Assembly: GCA_038093975.1 (NCBI GenBank)
Contig: JBBPTG010000049.1
Location: forward strand, 62,001 to 126,000
Reading direction: 5' to 3'
Source: Chalciporus piperatus
Lineage: Eukaryota > Basidiomycota > Agaricomycetes > Boletales > Boletaceae
DNA length: 64,000 nucleotides
Shown: positions 48,106-60,164 of the stretch, piece by piece
Layout of the letters: each line of letters starts with the position of its first letter
Numbering within the stretch: position 1 is the first letter of the stretch
Position numbers and translations under genes: made by a program
Notes under the pieces: generated by a model
Databases searched by the model: none
The model's input: only the letters and a program-made list of their open reading frames with translations
What the model was told of the DNA's origin: nothing

Positions 48106-49001
48106 CCTATTTCTTGGATACATGTGTGCGAGCCTTTGCAAGTAGACCGAATCCCAGTAGTATTTCTGCACTCTCCGAGTTTCTCACCGCGATACTATAC
48201 CATCCGCTCCGGTGATCGCGATCACCCGAGATCATGATCGCAATGATCAGACAGCTGTCAATCTCACTCCTAGTAATTTTGTCGAGTTCCCGTCTCAGCT
48301 TAACGCCTCGCAGTAGGGGCCAAACAGGGGCTAATATGTCGACCCACACATTCCGTACTGTAGTAGCCCAGGGCCGCAGCCCTACCTGTAAAACATTAGA
48401 ACGGCGACAAACCGCTTCCATGCGACCAGCTAAACCCGAACAATGGCGCTTCGTGGGTTTCGCCGTCTCCAGTGGGTCGGAAGAACGTTCACAACATTCG
48501 AATCTTGTCAACATCTTGTGTCAAGATGGTTTCGGATGTTCACCTGCATCAAATTACAATTTTCAATTCGAAGCAGTCAATAGGCCGCGCGGTGAAGCGG
48601 GCAGGCATTAGTTTTGGACTTCCTGACCAATCGTCACCAGGGTTGCGCTCTACCCTCGACCGCGGTCATCCTGTGCGTATTCCATTTCATGAAAGAGAAG
48701 AAGCGCGCGCCGCAAAGTCATCAGGGGCGAAGTTTACGGACCGAAGTGCTATTTGTTGCAGCTAGTGGGGCGATGGTTCTCCACATACGCAGTCTGCTAA
48801 CTGGATTGGGAGGATGATAAACCATCTCGCCGCAAGGTTGGGCAAAACAAGAGAAGGGTTTGAGTCAGTGGTCAACATGCAACATCCACGCGCACCCGGG
48901 CCAGTTGTGAGACTACTAGCCGAGTTGCCTTTTTGGAACACAAATATTGGGGGTTTCATTCACCACCACCCTTGGGCTCAACGACGCGTGTCCACAAAGA
49001 A
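48106..49001. other. Intergenic before PRMT5
   Basis: No clear gene. A perfect 16-bp palindrome GGTGATCGCGATCACC lies at 48211-48226, followed by more GATC sites. The true first exon of PRMT5 could lie in the last part. Confidence 0.45.
48211..48226. promoter_or_regulatory. Perfect 16-bp palindrome, GATC-rich
   Basis: GGTGATCGCGATCACC equals its own reverse complement. Its core GATCGCGATC is also found at 47151-47160 before the ankyrin gene. Could be a dimeric-factor site or chance; no factor is implied. Confidence 0.3.
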
Positions 49002-52000
49002 ATGTCACCGTTTGCGACTCTAGCAACGACAATTACGCACGAGGACATACGGAAAGCAGCCGCTCAAGGTTACAGTCCGCATGGCTCCCCCGTGCTCAGC
49101 CTTTCGACCGAGTCTCGAACCAAGGGCTATCACTCCATATGTCTCCCGCTCACCACCGGAAAATGGCGGGAGCGGTGGCAAAACATGTGTATCATGTCAT
49201 CAACAGGAACTCCAGGCAACGAGGAGGTTATACCTGCTGAGAAGGAGGCGGAGGCATGGAGGAAGTCGCCTTCATTTTTACTTGATGAGGTGACGATAAC
49301 AAGACTCGGTGAGATCACCCATCGCTCTAATAGTTCCCTGCGTGAGATGTGCCACTCATGAGAAGGAAATTGATAGATGAGGCGGAGATCGTCGTGGCAA
49401 TGGCATCCGACTGGCTACAGTTGGATGCCGCTGATGATTGGATTCGTCATGACTCGGGCATCGTAAGTGTTTCACTTCTGTCTCCCAACGGACATCCATA
49501 TGTCGTGCCCTTGGCATGGCGTTCCAAAAAAGTCATAGTCAAAGGGCGCAGCTCTTCCCTGACCATTTGCTCATCTCTTCCTCTGTGGTTAGGCTCTCCA
49601 ACAGGAGGTGTCATATACATCGTATCTCAACATCCCTACAATAATCCTGCCTCCGCCACGGAACAGATCACATGTGGCTTCATATGGACGTATCGTAAAT
49701 GAATGCCTTCGGACCGTCCCGTTCATGCAACTCTCAGTTCGACTACCGATCTATGATCCTGCGGTATTTCAATCAAAAGAATCGCCGGCACACGGAGATT
49801 CCAGTTCGAGTGGAGCATTGACGCCTCCAACGTCCTCCCCAAGAATCTTGTTCTCGGGACCACTCTCACAAAAATGTTTCAAATCTTCCAAAGTGTCCGA
49901 GGCTGAACTCAATGCAACTTGGGAAATGTGGGATGTTATCCGTACTGTCTGCGATAACAACGTACGGTTAACGCTTAGTGAGCCGTGAAATTTTGAAACG
50001 TGATACGCTTTCGTTTAGTCGTGCTGATGTTGGCAGCACTCGATCTAACCCCACCGCTTCCCGCGAATCCGGGAGTATTGAATCGGTGGACCGCTGAACC
50101 TGTTCAGCACATCTTTCTCCCCGCGTCTGCGTTCATCGCAAACGTCAAAGGTTATCCTGTTTTACCAAAAGGCACCCAGGAATTCATTCGGCAAAGCATG
50201 ATCGTAAGCACTGCGATCGTCTTCTTTGACGTATCGCTGACCGCAACGAAACTAGCACCACCCGACGCTCATATTGTCGGGTACTGATTCAGGCTTGCAC
50301 ACCATGGGTGGTGAATCTGCGTACGCACAATATGTGAAACACCTAGAAAAAAGTAGCCCCATCGTACAGGCGGCCAAGACCGAAGGATCTGTCGAGCATT
50401 TTGCGCAGGGTTATCATGATTTCCTCCAAAATCCCTTACAGGTATTCCCATTCCTACATGCAGCTTGACGAGTGTGTTGGGTGACAAAGACGTGACACAG
50501 CCCTTGATGGACAACCTTCAATCAATCACGTATCAAACCTTTGAACAGGATCCTGTCAAGTATCACAACTATGAAGAGGTTAGGGTCTTTGTCACAAAGT
50601 GATGTCCGTGCCGTATTCATTATCAGCGGTAAAGGCCATCTACCGTGCCCTTGTGGACTGGCCAGAAAGGGAGCGCATGTGCGTCTTCTATCGCCCCCCC
50701 TTGGTAATTTGACCTAATACTGCGCAGTGTTATATGTGTCGCTGGCGCTGGGCGTGGTCCCCTCGTTTCGCGCAGCCTGAAAGCTATCCAACGAGCCGGA
50801 AGGGAAGCATTTGTCTATGCAGTAGAAAAGAATCCAAATGCCTTTGTGACGTGCGTCCCACTTGTTTCTCCTGCCGACACTTTTCTTGCTTATCCGAAAG
50901 ATTAGCCTTCAGGGACGCAAGGCGAAAGAGTGGGGTTCATCGGTGGAGCTGATATTGGGTGATATGCGACGGATTCAGATCCCGGAAGCCGTCGATATAT
51001 TGGTCAGCGAGCTTTTGGGGTCGTTTGGGGATAATGAATTAAGCCCTGAATGTTTGGATGGTGCGACGAGGTTTTTGAAGCGTAAGTGTGGTCGAGCTTC
51101 TGTCCGATTGTGGTATGTTGATCACCATATTAGCTGATGGTATCTCCATACCGTCATCCTACACCGCGCATCTCGCACCACTGGCCTCATCGAAGCTCTA
51201 TAACGCAGCGAGGGAGACCAAAGATCTCAAGGGCGTGGAAACGCCGTATGTGGTGTTGTTCCAAAACGTCAATATCCTCAGTGGTGATGGTGGTGGTATC
51301 GGCAAACGATGTGGACCAAAAATACAGGAGTGTTGGGAGTTTGAGCATCCGAGAAAAGACGTAACTGTCGATGAGAGAGGTCGGCGTTTCACCCTTGTTC
51401 ATTCATGCGGCTCACGGCATAACAGGTCTGCCTTTGACGAACAGTCACAACGTTCGCTCTGCCAAACTTTCTTTCCATATCCCACATGCGGGAGTGATGC
51501 ATGGGTTGGCAGGTTACTTCGAGGCGGTACTGTATCAGGATGTGGGGCTGAGTATCCACCCTCATCGCAAGGATTGGATATCCAAAGATATGTTGAGTTG
51601 GTTCCCGCTATTCTTTCCCTTCCGGGTACGTATATATTCTCTCTCCAACTTTGACAAGGAAACGAAACGTTTATTTCAGGAGCCATTATATCTACCCAGT
51701 AACTCGGAGTTGCAGGTGTCAATATGGCGACTCACGAACGACCGACAAGTATGGTACGAATGGTATGCGGAATCGTTCCTGCCGGTTGCGTCGTCATTTG
51801 CCGAACAATCAGAGGACGGGTCTTCGGATGGCTCGTTCTTGTCGAGTACTTCGACGCACGTCGCACTTCCCAGCCCGATCGTTGATGCCATCGACGCGTT
51901 CCCTCTGATAGACACTCGTGCAGAGAATCGTCGCGCGAGTGTGGACTCGATGAAGGGGACGACTGGTGTCGTGAAGATTGGCCAGACGGCGTTGCATAAC

Positions 52001-52033
52001 CCAGAAGGACGTAGCAGTTGGATTGGTCTCTGA
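49002..52033 (+). CDS. Protein arginine N-methyltransferase 5 (Skb1/Hsl7 homologue)
   Basis: The gene is assembled from at least ten exons. The N-terminal TIM-barrel part: [48 protein letters not shown] and DDWIRHDSG. The middle: [41 protein letters not shown]. The Rossmann methyltransferase core: [17 protein letters not shown] (SAM loop), YAVEKNPNA, and the double-E loop [19 protein letters not shown]. The C-terminal beta-barrel: [30 protein letters not shown] and WYEWYAE. The proposed ATG (49002, [12 protein letters not shown]) is tentative: frames near 49060-49130 suggest a missed intron or an earlier start. PRMT5 makes symmetric dimethylarginine on spliceosomal and histone proteins; yeast Skb1/Hsl7 links it to cell-cycle and morphology control. 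Confidence 0.9.
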
Positions 52034-52385
52034 TCAAAACGACCCTGCTTGCTACCAAAAAAGAACTGCAACGGGAATCGGAAGGGTAAAAATAGGTGTC
52101 TCGAGAAGGACACGTACGTCACAAATACGACTTGCATGGGATAAATTGGTGAAGGTTACTGGATGTAAGAAGTCCCTTTGATAGAAGATCGGTGTCCGAG
52201 ACGGCCTTGTCTTCAATCTTGGACGGAATCGAAACTTGTTAGTGTTGGCTTATGTAATGGCTCACCGCAAATTCAAAGTCCGAACCTTATAATGGTCGCG
52301 AGTGTACTGTTGATTAATCTTCTTTACTCCCTTCTACCTTCATAGACAACCACCCACACGAACTCGCGCACTCCTTCAAGCAAAA

Positions 52386-53195
52386 ATGAAGTTCGTTGCA
52401 CTCTTTGCTACACTCGCCGTTCTCCCGGCGGTCCTTGGTCTCACCGTGAACACCCCGTAAGTATTGTCACCGGGCTCCCTTGTATTCCGTCTCTCACCTT
52501 CAAGTTAGGGCTAACGTCGTGGAGTGTCGTGAGTTGTAGGATTGGTTATGGCTTTACTGGTTGCTGACACGGCGGGCTTGCTAGAACCCACTCAGTTCTC
52601 TTGGGCTGATGGAACCGCTCCGTACTTCCTGACCCTCATTCCCGGTAGGTTCGCTCCATTCTTCGCATGCGAAAAGCTCAATTAATCCCGTGCGCAGCTG
52701 GCCAAGTATCGGCGCCTGCGGTGAGTCTCCCGCATTCTTGGCTCATCGAAGTTGCCTTACATCATGTTTTCAGTTCAAGCAGTTCCCTACACAAACAGGC
52801 ACTTCTTACACATGGCTCGTCGACCTCCAGCAAGGCACCAGCTTGTAAGTAAATCAATCAGTTACACGTGTGATGCACTTACAGTCATCCACAGCAACGT
52901 CGCCTTGAAAGATGGCACTGGCGCAATGCAATACTCTGACATTATCACGATTCAGCCTGGAAGCTCTACTGCCTGTGTCAACCTTACTGTTCAGGAGACT
53001 GGCAGTGGTGGCAGTTCTCCTGCCACTAGTGCCGGCTCGGGATCCCCCGCCGGATCCCCCGCCTCCCCTACCACGGCTTCGCCCTCTTCTAGCAGCAGCC
53101 CTGCTGCCCACAACAACGGTGCCGGTCGTCTCAGCACCTCAGCTACGCTTGGCGTTGTTGGTATCATGGGCTTGGTTGGCGCTGCACTCTTCTGA
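52386..53195 (+). CDS. Secreted Kre9/Knh1-like, Ser-rich GPI-anchored wall protein
   Basis: Exons: 52386-52456, 52509-52528, 52585-52644, 52698-52720, 52774-52844, 52895-53195; they join in phase to 181 codons. Two exons are very short (20 and 23 nt). The N-terminus MKFVALFATLAVLPAVLG is a signal peptide. A small beta-domain follows (NVVECQPTQFSWADG, APYFLTLIPA, TSYTWLVDLQQGT), matching the Kre9/Knh1 N-terminal fold found in many fungal surface proteins. A low-complexity Ser/Ala/Pro stretch (SPASPTTASPSSSSSPAA) precedes the hydrophobic tail ATLGVVGIMGLVGAALF, a GPI signal. Upstream of the ATG is a CT-rich leader, common in strongly expressed fungal genes. Confidence 0.8.
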
Positions 53196-56100
53196 GCGCA
53201 GTTTGATTCTTGGCTTTGCACGTATACGAACCAATCCTCGGGACAGTTTCATCTTTCATCTTATACCGTACGTTGCTTGGTGCACGCTCGCGTTTGTCAT
53301 CCTGTTGATCGCCGCATAGTTTTGTGACTGAGACTAGTAACACTCCTTGTGATATACAGTTTCGTTGATTAGATTTGTTTAATGTCGACAATGTCCAAAC
53401 TCTCATCCGCTGGATTGATGTGCAAGAAGTTCGCTTTAGACTCCCGCATGGCCCTGGAATTCAGCCTCCGTGTCTCCATTGACACAGTGTCAAGCACCAG
53501 CAACCGGAGGGCGTACCTTCCGAATGTTCGACCAATGGACAGTCTTCAACGCCTGATTTACCACCGCAAGGGAGTAACTTGCAAGTGTGGTACCCTATCG
53601 GACGCACTCGGTAAGTCTGCTGGGACCTCTGCAATTTCCAGAGTCTCTTCAGTTTCAAGCAATTTTCAAGGGTATGTCGTTGGGGATTAACTTACTATTA
53701 GTGCGCATCGATCCATCATGATGCGGCAAATAATTACTAATACCATCGACTCTCCGTGGTCAAGTTCTTATCGCGAACCAAAGCCCCACGTGGAACGAGA
53801 AGCTGTCAAATATCGAGCGATACCGGCAGCACTCATGCAACACGTTTTTGCACCTTCCAAGTCGTCCGTGCCAGAGGTTTCGAAAGATAACGCGGGGATC
53901 CCGGGCCGCTTCCGACACTAGCTTCGATGACTGGGACTATCCTGCCGGGACTCTGCAACGTCTGGTTGTCAGACATCGACGTCTGCCTGGCGCTTCCTCG
54001 CCCAACGCCCCAGATGCTCACCCAAACCTAGGCTAGCTCGGAATCCACACTCAAACCGCAACAGCCTCAAAGCTCAATCAATCCCTCGTCATCCGCACCC
54101 AGAATGCCACAAAGCTGTTGCATCCACCACCGCATCAGTGTTCTTCGGCTTTTCGAGCAGGCAGCCTGAAGGCCTGCGGCTCATGACGATACCAAGGCAG
54201 CTGAATTCCCCGTGTACATGAAAGAACGACCTCCAGGGTACCCGCACAGTCGTGGCCCCCGCGCCTCACGCGCGGACTGCGGGTATTTACTTTTTACGTG
54301 CTTTGGTATGCATACATTGACCTAATGGAGCCCACAGCAGAATGATGCGCGCATCTGAGGTAGCCAAGAACTTGCACGATCCCCATTTGATTTCGGTCGG
54401 TACCCGAATATCTCGACGAATGATCTTCCCTCTTCACGACGTTGCCCCTAGGCTGAGTAAAAGAGGTGAGTCTTGGTCCCTTGGCAGGCGCAAGTTCAGC
54501 GGGCCTGGCGGCCGCCTGAAACACCCTGGTTTCCTTTACGTGCGGAGGTCGACCAAGCTAGTTGTGTGTGTTCGCCAACGTCATCAGACACGCCAAGGCC
54601 TTGCGGCGAAGCAATTGAACGCGACGCGACGCACAGCCAGTTACCGCTGCTAGATATGCGAACCTGAGCAGCGCTCGCAAGAGCTTGTATAAGACCTGGA
54701 CGACTAGAATCGCATTTCGTGCCGAGGCGGGAAAGCTACGCTGCATATGGTTTAGCTTGGGGGTCATCGGGACGGCAACATGGGGCATCATTGGTATCTG
54801 CCTCGTGTTCGATTGGTGAGTGGCTCCACAGATGCATTTCATTCGTAGCAAGACATGACGCTATTAGTAGCCGAGTCGCGATTGGTTGGAACGACTCTGG
54901 GGTTGGAGTTTCCGCCATCACTGATTGATGAGTCTCTGCACGTTCTTCCTTCGACGAACGAGCTAGAGTTGCGTTCGGGGTGTTCAGGTATTGGCGGTGT
55001 TAACCCCTTGTGGTGCTTTCCCTGGGCTGTTTGTTCGTCCATCCATGCAGGAACGAACTTTCCAGGGGTAATACCCCTTAATTTACAACGCTTTCCTTGA
55101 CATTGGACCAAATCATAGTTACAAAATCTCCCGGAGATCCTCATGTGCCGTTGGTGGAAGCATTACCGTACCCGCGAAGTGTTCACTGTTCACGTGAGTG
55201 TCGTTTCAAAGGTTCACCCGCACTATAATCTATAAATCAATTCGTGATTCCCTTGAACCAGTGGACGTCTCTTGACAGTCTTGACACGATTTCCGTGACA
55301 AGCTGTCTGGATAGTTCCGTCTGGAGCTGTCGAGAACTTGACTGACGAACATATAACTTAGGTACGTCGCGAATATGAAGCACACGTGTTCGTCATCATC
55401 AATGCTTGCATCTCACTCAAGCGAGAGAAGAAGAACGTTGGCGGGGTTCGAAGCAGCCTGTGGGACATGAGCGGCCGGCGGGTTATGTTTATTTACAGAT
55501 AATCCTTACCTGACTGCTTTCAGGAGTGGTCCAGGAAAGACTGGGTTATTGCAAAATGTCAATAGTCTATTCTGAAATCTGAACCGTTTTCGTCGGTCTC
55601 ACAGTATTATGCAACTCGAGAAGGCTTCTGACGTTCTGGGGTAAGTTCTCACCTTCGTGGAGGGTGTGGAGAAGGGTGACAACTCGTGATAGTATCTTTC
55701 AGCACATGGGCCGTACTACACGTCTTCTTCATTTGCGCGGAGCTATCCGTGTGTTATGATACCCCGCTTGATGGCCGGGTAACATCCCAGCGATTCGAAT
55801 TCTTCTTGTCAGAAGCTCTGGAGTAGTCGAACTTGAGCGGGCAAGCCATGCCGTTACTAGCAGCCACTGGCACAAGCACCAAGAAGACGCTAAGCGCAAG
55901 CCACTTACGACGAACCCCCAAGACTGAGATTGGATCGATCCATTGATCTTCCCTACTACTTGAGCTTTTTCAACGCTGAAACGTTCCTGAAGAAATGCTG
56001 TCAAAATGATATTTTGGTCAGGAAGCCGAGCTGAGATCCGGGGTGATAAAATTAAAATCCATCTATCGAGCTTTGCCTGAGAACGAGCAGTCTGTCAGTT

Positions 56101-57107
56101 GCCGTTTATCTTTGCCTGAAACGCATGGCTTCCGAAATCTTTGCCTGGGAACGATCTATATCACAAGGTCATGGGATTCCACGACCACCGCGATCGACCT
56201 CAGTTTGACTGGTGTTAGATCGCCTCTGACGAGAGCGGGTTCGTGATCGTGCACCAAACTAGGTGGCTTCGTATCGTACCATCGAGCTATCAGCCAATAC
56301 GCTTCGGCCTCACGAGCGTCCGAGAAGGGCGGCCGGGTGGTTACGCCCTACAAGCCACATGAGGAAGCAAGCTGAGGCACGATGCGTCGACGAACGTACG
56401 TACCATGTCATCATCCCTGCCACCCTGCGGATGATCGATCGAGTTTAAAACACCTGGTTGGGTCATGCGTGGCAAAAAGGAACTTGGCCAGTAGCATTGG
56501 CATCATCATGAGCCTTCGACCAATTTTATTACTACCTTGACATGTGACGGAATGTGTATCACCGGCTCTTGTTCTTCGTCGTAGATATTTCTGTCCCAGA
56601 TCTTCCCGATTGAAAAGGGTCAAACAGCGTGTTTCTTGTTGGTAGGCTCCTTGCGTTCCTTTTCGCTTGGCCGGCTGTTTTCCATCACTGCATGAGGGGG
56701 ATTTGAATCGACCGATGCTATGCAATTCCGAGTACACTAGTAGGGCCTCGTGTCAGTTTACCCATTCTACCCATTTCGGTCTTATCCTCATCAGAGACGT
56801 GGCACAACCCGCACGACACAGACCTCTGCTAGATCGTACTTGGCACGAGTTTGCAGGGAAAATCAGGGCGTCATTGGCACAGCTCCGACATTGCAGTACC
56901 TCTCGGCTCCCACGATCAGATTCCGTTGCCTCCGAAGTGCCTCCTACCAAATTGTACCGACCATGCGAATATAAAACCTGTGACTTCTCCGTTGGCCTCA
57001 AGTCCGTCCATTGTGTTTCAAAGCAGAACCAGCTCCGATTTCATCTTTCTTTCTCTTATTCCATCTCTCAAGTCCTCGACGTTCCACGACCGAACTCTCG
57101 TCAATAA
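53196..57107. other. 3.9 kb gene desert
   Basis: Many short frames on both strands overlap each other; none shows a family motif, signal peptide plus splice continuity, or a codon pattern like the neighbours. No tRNA or repeat array seen. Confidence 0.5.
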
Positions 57108-57652
57108 TGTGTAGCATGGAATGGTCAGTCCGTCATGCTACCTTTGCCGGCCTCAGGGGTATCACTCAACCATCGATCTCACCAGCGTTGGTGATCAGTA
57201 CAGGGGTTGTGGAGTACGTCCTTCGACTTGGATGATTGTCGACGAACCTGTTTTTGTTTTGCTCAACGCGCGCATCGTTTACTCTTGCCAACTTCTACAG
57301 CACTACGTCAGAATCTACCAGACGGGCATCACCTTCGACTGTAACTCTCCAAACTGCAAACTCAGCAACGCGCACATGCACAAAACCGCCAGAAACTGCG
57401 GATGTAACTCTGTACGTCTTTTACCCTCGCTCCCCCTGCGTCACAACACGTCATTATCATTTCAATTGATGCATTGGCATTGCATGCTCCACTTTTTGTC
57501 TTTCGATAACCCTTGTCCCTCCTCAATGGGATTAGGAATTCGCCGATTACCGACGGGTCCGTAACCTGTTTCAAACGAAATGTGACGAGTGCCGGAACGC
57601 TGAGGAACTCTCGGCCGATTACGCTCGCCGTTCCGGACGTAGCTGGCAGTGA
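57108..57652 (+). CDS. Small cysteine-rich protein of unknown function
   Basis: Two exons are well supported: one ending at 57411 with TGITFDCNSPNCKLSNAHMH and ARNCGCNS, and one at 57536-57652 with EFADYRRVRNLFQTKCDEC and a basic end (RRSGRSWQ, stop). The Cys/His pattern (C-x4-C, HxH, C-x-C, C-x2-C) suggests metal binding. I recall similar FDCN.P.CKLSNAH proteins in other basidiomycetes. The 5' end (ATG near 57108, exon with CYLCRPQGYH) is uncertain. No function known to me. Confidence 0.5.
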
Positions 57653-58289
57653 CCGGCCCCGGTCAATCATGCCCTCGTTATATCATTCCTTTTCTACTTC
57701 CGCCACCCCCACGTTGCAGTGCATTGTGCCTGACTAACGCCTGACTGGTCCCGGTCATCACTCTGCTACTTACTGCTACATATATCAAAAGCTATCATCG
57801 CGTTGTCGTATTGCTCTCGCTACAATAATTTATGCCCACATCGGACACAATTAGTTCTTTCAAATCTTGCAATCCATACTCTGCATCTGTAATCCCGTTC
57901 ATGAATGTAACGATTGCTAGTCTACTGTCTGTCCGTTTATGGTACAACTTCCGCAACTCCCATTCGTGAACATGACTCCACAAACTAGCGTCCGATTCCA
58001 AAGTAGGATAGCGCACATCCAAGGTCAACGAGAAATGAATTGGTCGGTGTGGTATTTAGCGCGTTTATAACCATTTATGCATACATGACGATGTGTGGAT
58101 GCTCTCGAACCAAACGGGAATGTAATCAGCGAACAGGCACTTACATGGCGAAACACGCTCTAGGGCACGACCTTGTGATCTGTCACCAGACCCTGTCGCC
58201 TATCGTCTTGTGCCCCCCTACTCAGCGGACCAAGAACCTTGATATCAGACGTCGGCTGCTCGGCGCCCGGCAGATTGACTCTTCGGATT
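57653..58289. other. Intergenic 3' to the Cys-rich and XLF-like genes
   Basis: A minus-strand frame at 57795-58028 (with TFMNGITDAEYGLQDL) has some protein-like feel but no ATG-led gene structure or motif; I see no supported gene. Confidence 0.4.
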
Positions 58290-60038
58290 TCAAAAGCGTT
58301 TCCCCCCACGTTTGATGGGTTGTCTTAACCCTCCCCGGGCAGGTGCACTCCCAGTTCTAATCTGGGCAGCCATTCTCTTCCGCTCTTCTTCACTATCCTC
58401 GTCGGAGGACGGCGCACGCGGTTTTGCTTTCTTGATGGGTCGTACAGGGGACGAATCCGTATCTGACGGTGCTGGTGCTCCTTTCGTGATACTTCGGTTC
58501 CGAGCACCGGCACCGGCAGGTTGTGGCGATGGCGAAGCTTTCCTTGATGGTGTGGGTGACCTCATGCGTATGTCAAGTGGTTGATCTACGCCCACTGCCC
58601 TTGAAGCCCGGATCGAGGGTGCTTCTTCCCCTTCCGATTCGGTCGCGGACCCAGAGTCGACGACGACCTTGTTGATCGGACTCTTGGAACGTGAGAGCGC
58701 TGGACTCAACCCCTTTGCTGCTGGGGCATCACGACGATCCTTGGGGTTTGATTAACCATCTTAGGAGATTCCGTTTCTGACGTGAACCCAAGAAAGAAAA
58801 ACCTACATTTGGTTCTGGCGTGAGCGTGCGCGTGCTTTTAAGGCGCTCAGGAGACTTGTTTATTTTTGGAGTCGGCTCTGGAAGAGGAAGTAGGACCGGG
58901 GTGTCGGCCTCGGTCGTGATCCTAGCTAAGAAATCGTGATTTCGAATGTAAGAGAGCAGCAGGATCGAGAGGTCAAGGGTATAAACCCACGAGGATCCGA
59001 AATGAAGTTGAATACGGCAGTGATGCGCCTAATCGTCGTGGCCAAACGGGGTTTGGACAATGCATTCTTAACGTGTGTGTCGACCGTTCTTCGTGCGGTG
59101 CGTGCAACTTTATCAATAGCCTGAGAGACAGAAAAACCAAAGTCAAACCCGTGTTCGTTGTGTGATATACATGGTTGGGATGATTGTACCTTCTCGAGAT
59201 CGCTGGGTGCGAGATCCCCAACGAGTTCTGAGGAAGAGAACGCAAGATGATTCACGCTTATCAGGGGCATGATAAGGTGTTTTGATAGGATGTCGGCTGA
59301 TGTTTTGTGGCCGACGAAGACAGTTTCCCAACGCCACTTGAAGGCGTTGCATTCTAATTCAAACGCAAAATCCTGTTCGAGCGCCACGCCGATCATCAGT
59401 CGATTTGCCACGTATGATCTCGGTAAGAAAAGTACCCCAAAGTTGGACTCCACGACTTCGAACGAAAGCTCTGGCATACCACCAAGGGTATGTGCTTTGG
59501 ACAGGAGATCAAGACGGCGTGTTCGCCATGCCTCTTCGTCGTCTTCGTCCAGTGATGGGGATTCGTCGCCCTTGTTACATTGGCGCCACCGCCTTGCAAA
59601 CTGCTTACTCGACAATACTAATGGGAAGCTAGGGATAGCATTCGCTTCGTTAATCACCGACGTTAAAGGAGACTCACCCTCGGCCCACGTACGCTTGGTG
59701 TCAGTGATCAATATGTAACACGCCAGGTCCACTGTCGACGAATGAAATTTCTGTCCAATGACAATGGTGGCAGCGTGGGCCCGCCAAGGACGGAGAAGAG
59801 AGAAGGGAAGAGAGGATCAAGCATGCCCAGACATGATTTGAATGAGAAAATGGAAGGGAAGCTGTGACAGACGATACGAACGATGAGATAAGGCGTCGAG
59901 GTCTGGGCGTCGATTTTGACGAGCCATTCCTTTGCGAGAAGGGTCTTGGAGTGTTCCTACATGATGGGTTGGACATTAAACGGTTGATCCAGGATTGTCC
60001 GCGGAATTAAAAGTGAGCACCTCGTTGAACTGATCCAT
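58290..60038 (-). CDS. XLF/Nej1-like non-homologous end-joining factor
   Basis: Exons: 60038-60021, 59956-59882, 59750-59190, 59120-58987, 58921-58807, 58739-58290; they join in phase to 450 codons. Exon 1 is 18 nt (MDQFNE). The globular head reads LAKEWLVKIDAQTSTPYLI, then KFHSSTVDLACYILITDTK and TWAEGES, the XLF N-terminal pattern. A helical stalk follows (MIGVALEQDFAFELECNAF, VFVGHKTSADILSKHLIMP). The C-terminal third is disordered, Ser/Pro-rich and basic, and ends IKRGGKRF, stop: a basic patch with a terminal aromatic, like the Ku-binding motif of XLF/Nej1 tails. Expected to bridge Ku and ligase IV at double-strand breaks. It is divergent from the FHA/G-patch gene, starts 126 bases apart. 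Confidence 0.75.
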
Positions 60039-60164
60039 CAACGTTCTCTATGGTTCTCTGATGTCCTGGATAGTAATCAGACTGTCAGTTCTGATGAGTT
60101 GGACTCGGACTGTCGAACGAACTTGAACGTGGTCAGTCAGTCAGCTTACCCCGCGATTAGGTAC
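60039..60164. promoter_or_regulatory. Shared divergent promoter, XLF-like / FHA-G-patch genes
   Basis: Only about 126 bases separate the two proposed start codons. If the FHA gene has an earlier exon, the space is different; no TATA element is visible. Confidence 0.4.

Noticed and set aside
53382..53690. 102-codon frame after the Kre9-like gene
   Set aside because: No motif or splice continuity; both strands are similarly open here.
57795..58028. Minus-strand frame with TFMNGITDAEYGLQDL
   Set aside because: Protein-like composition, but no ATG-led gene, no neighbouring exon in phase and no known family.
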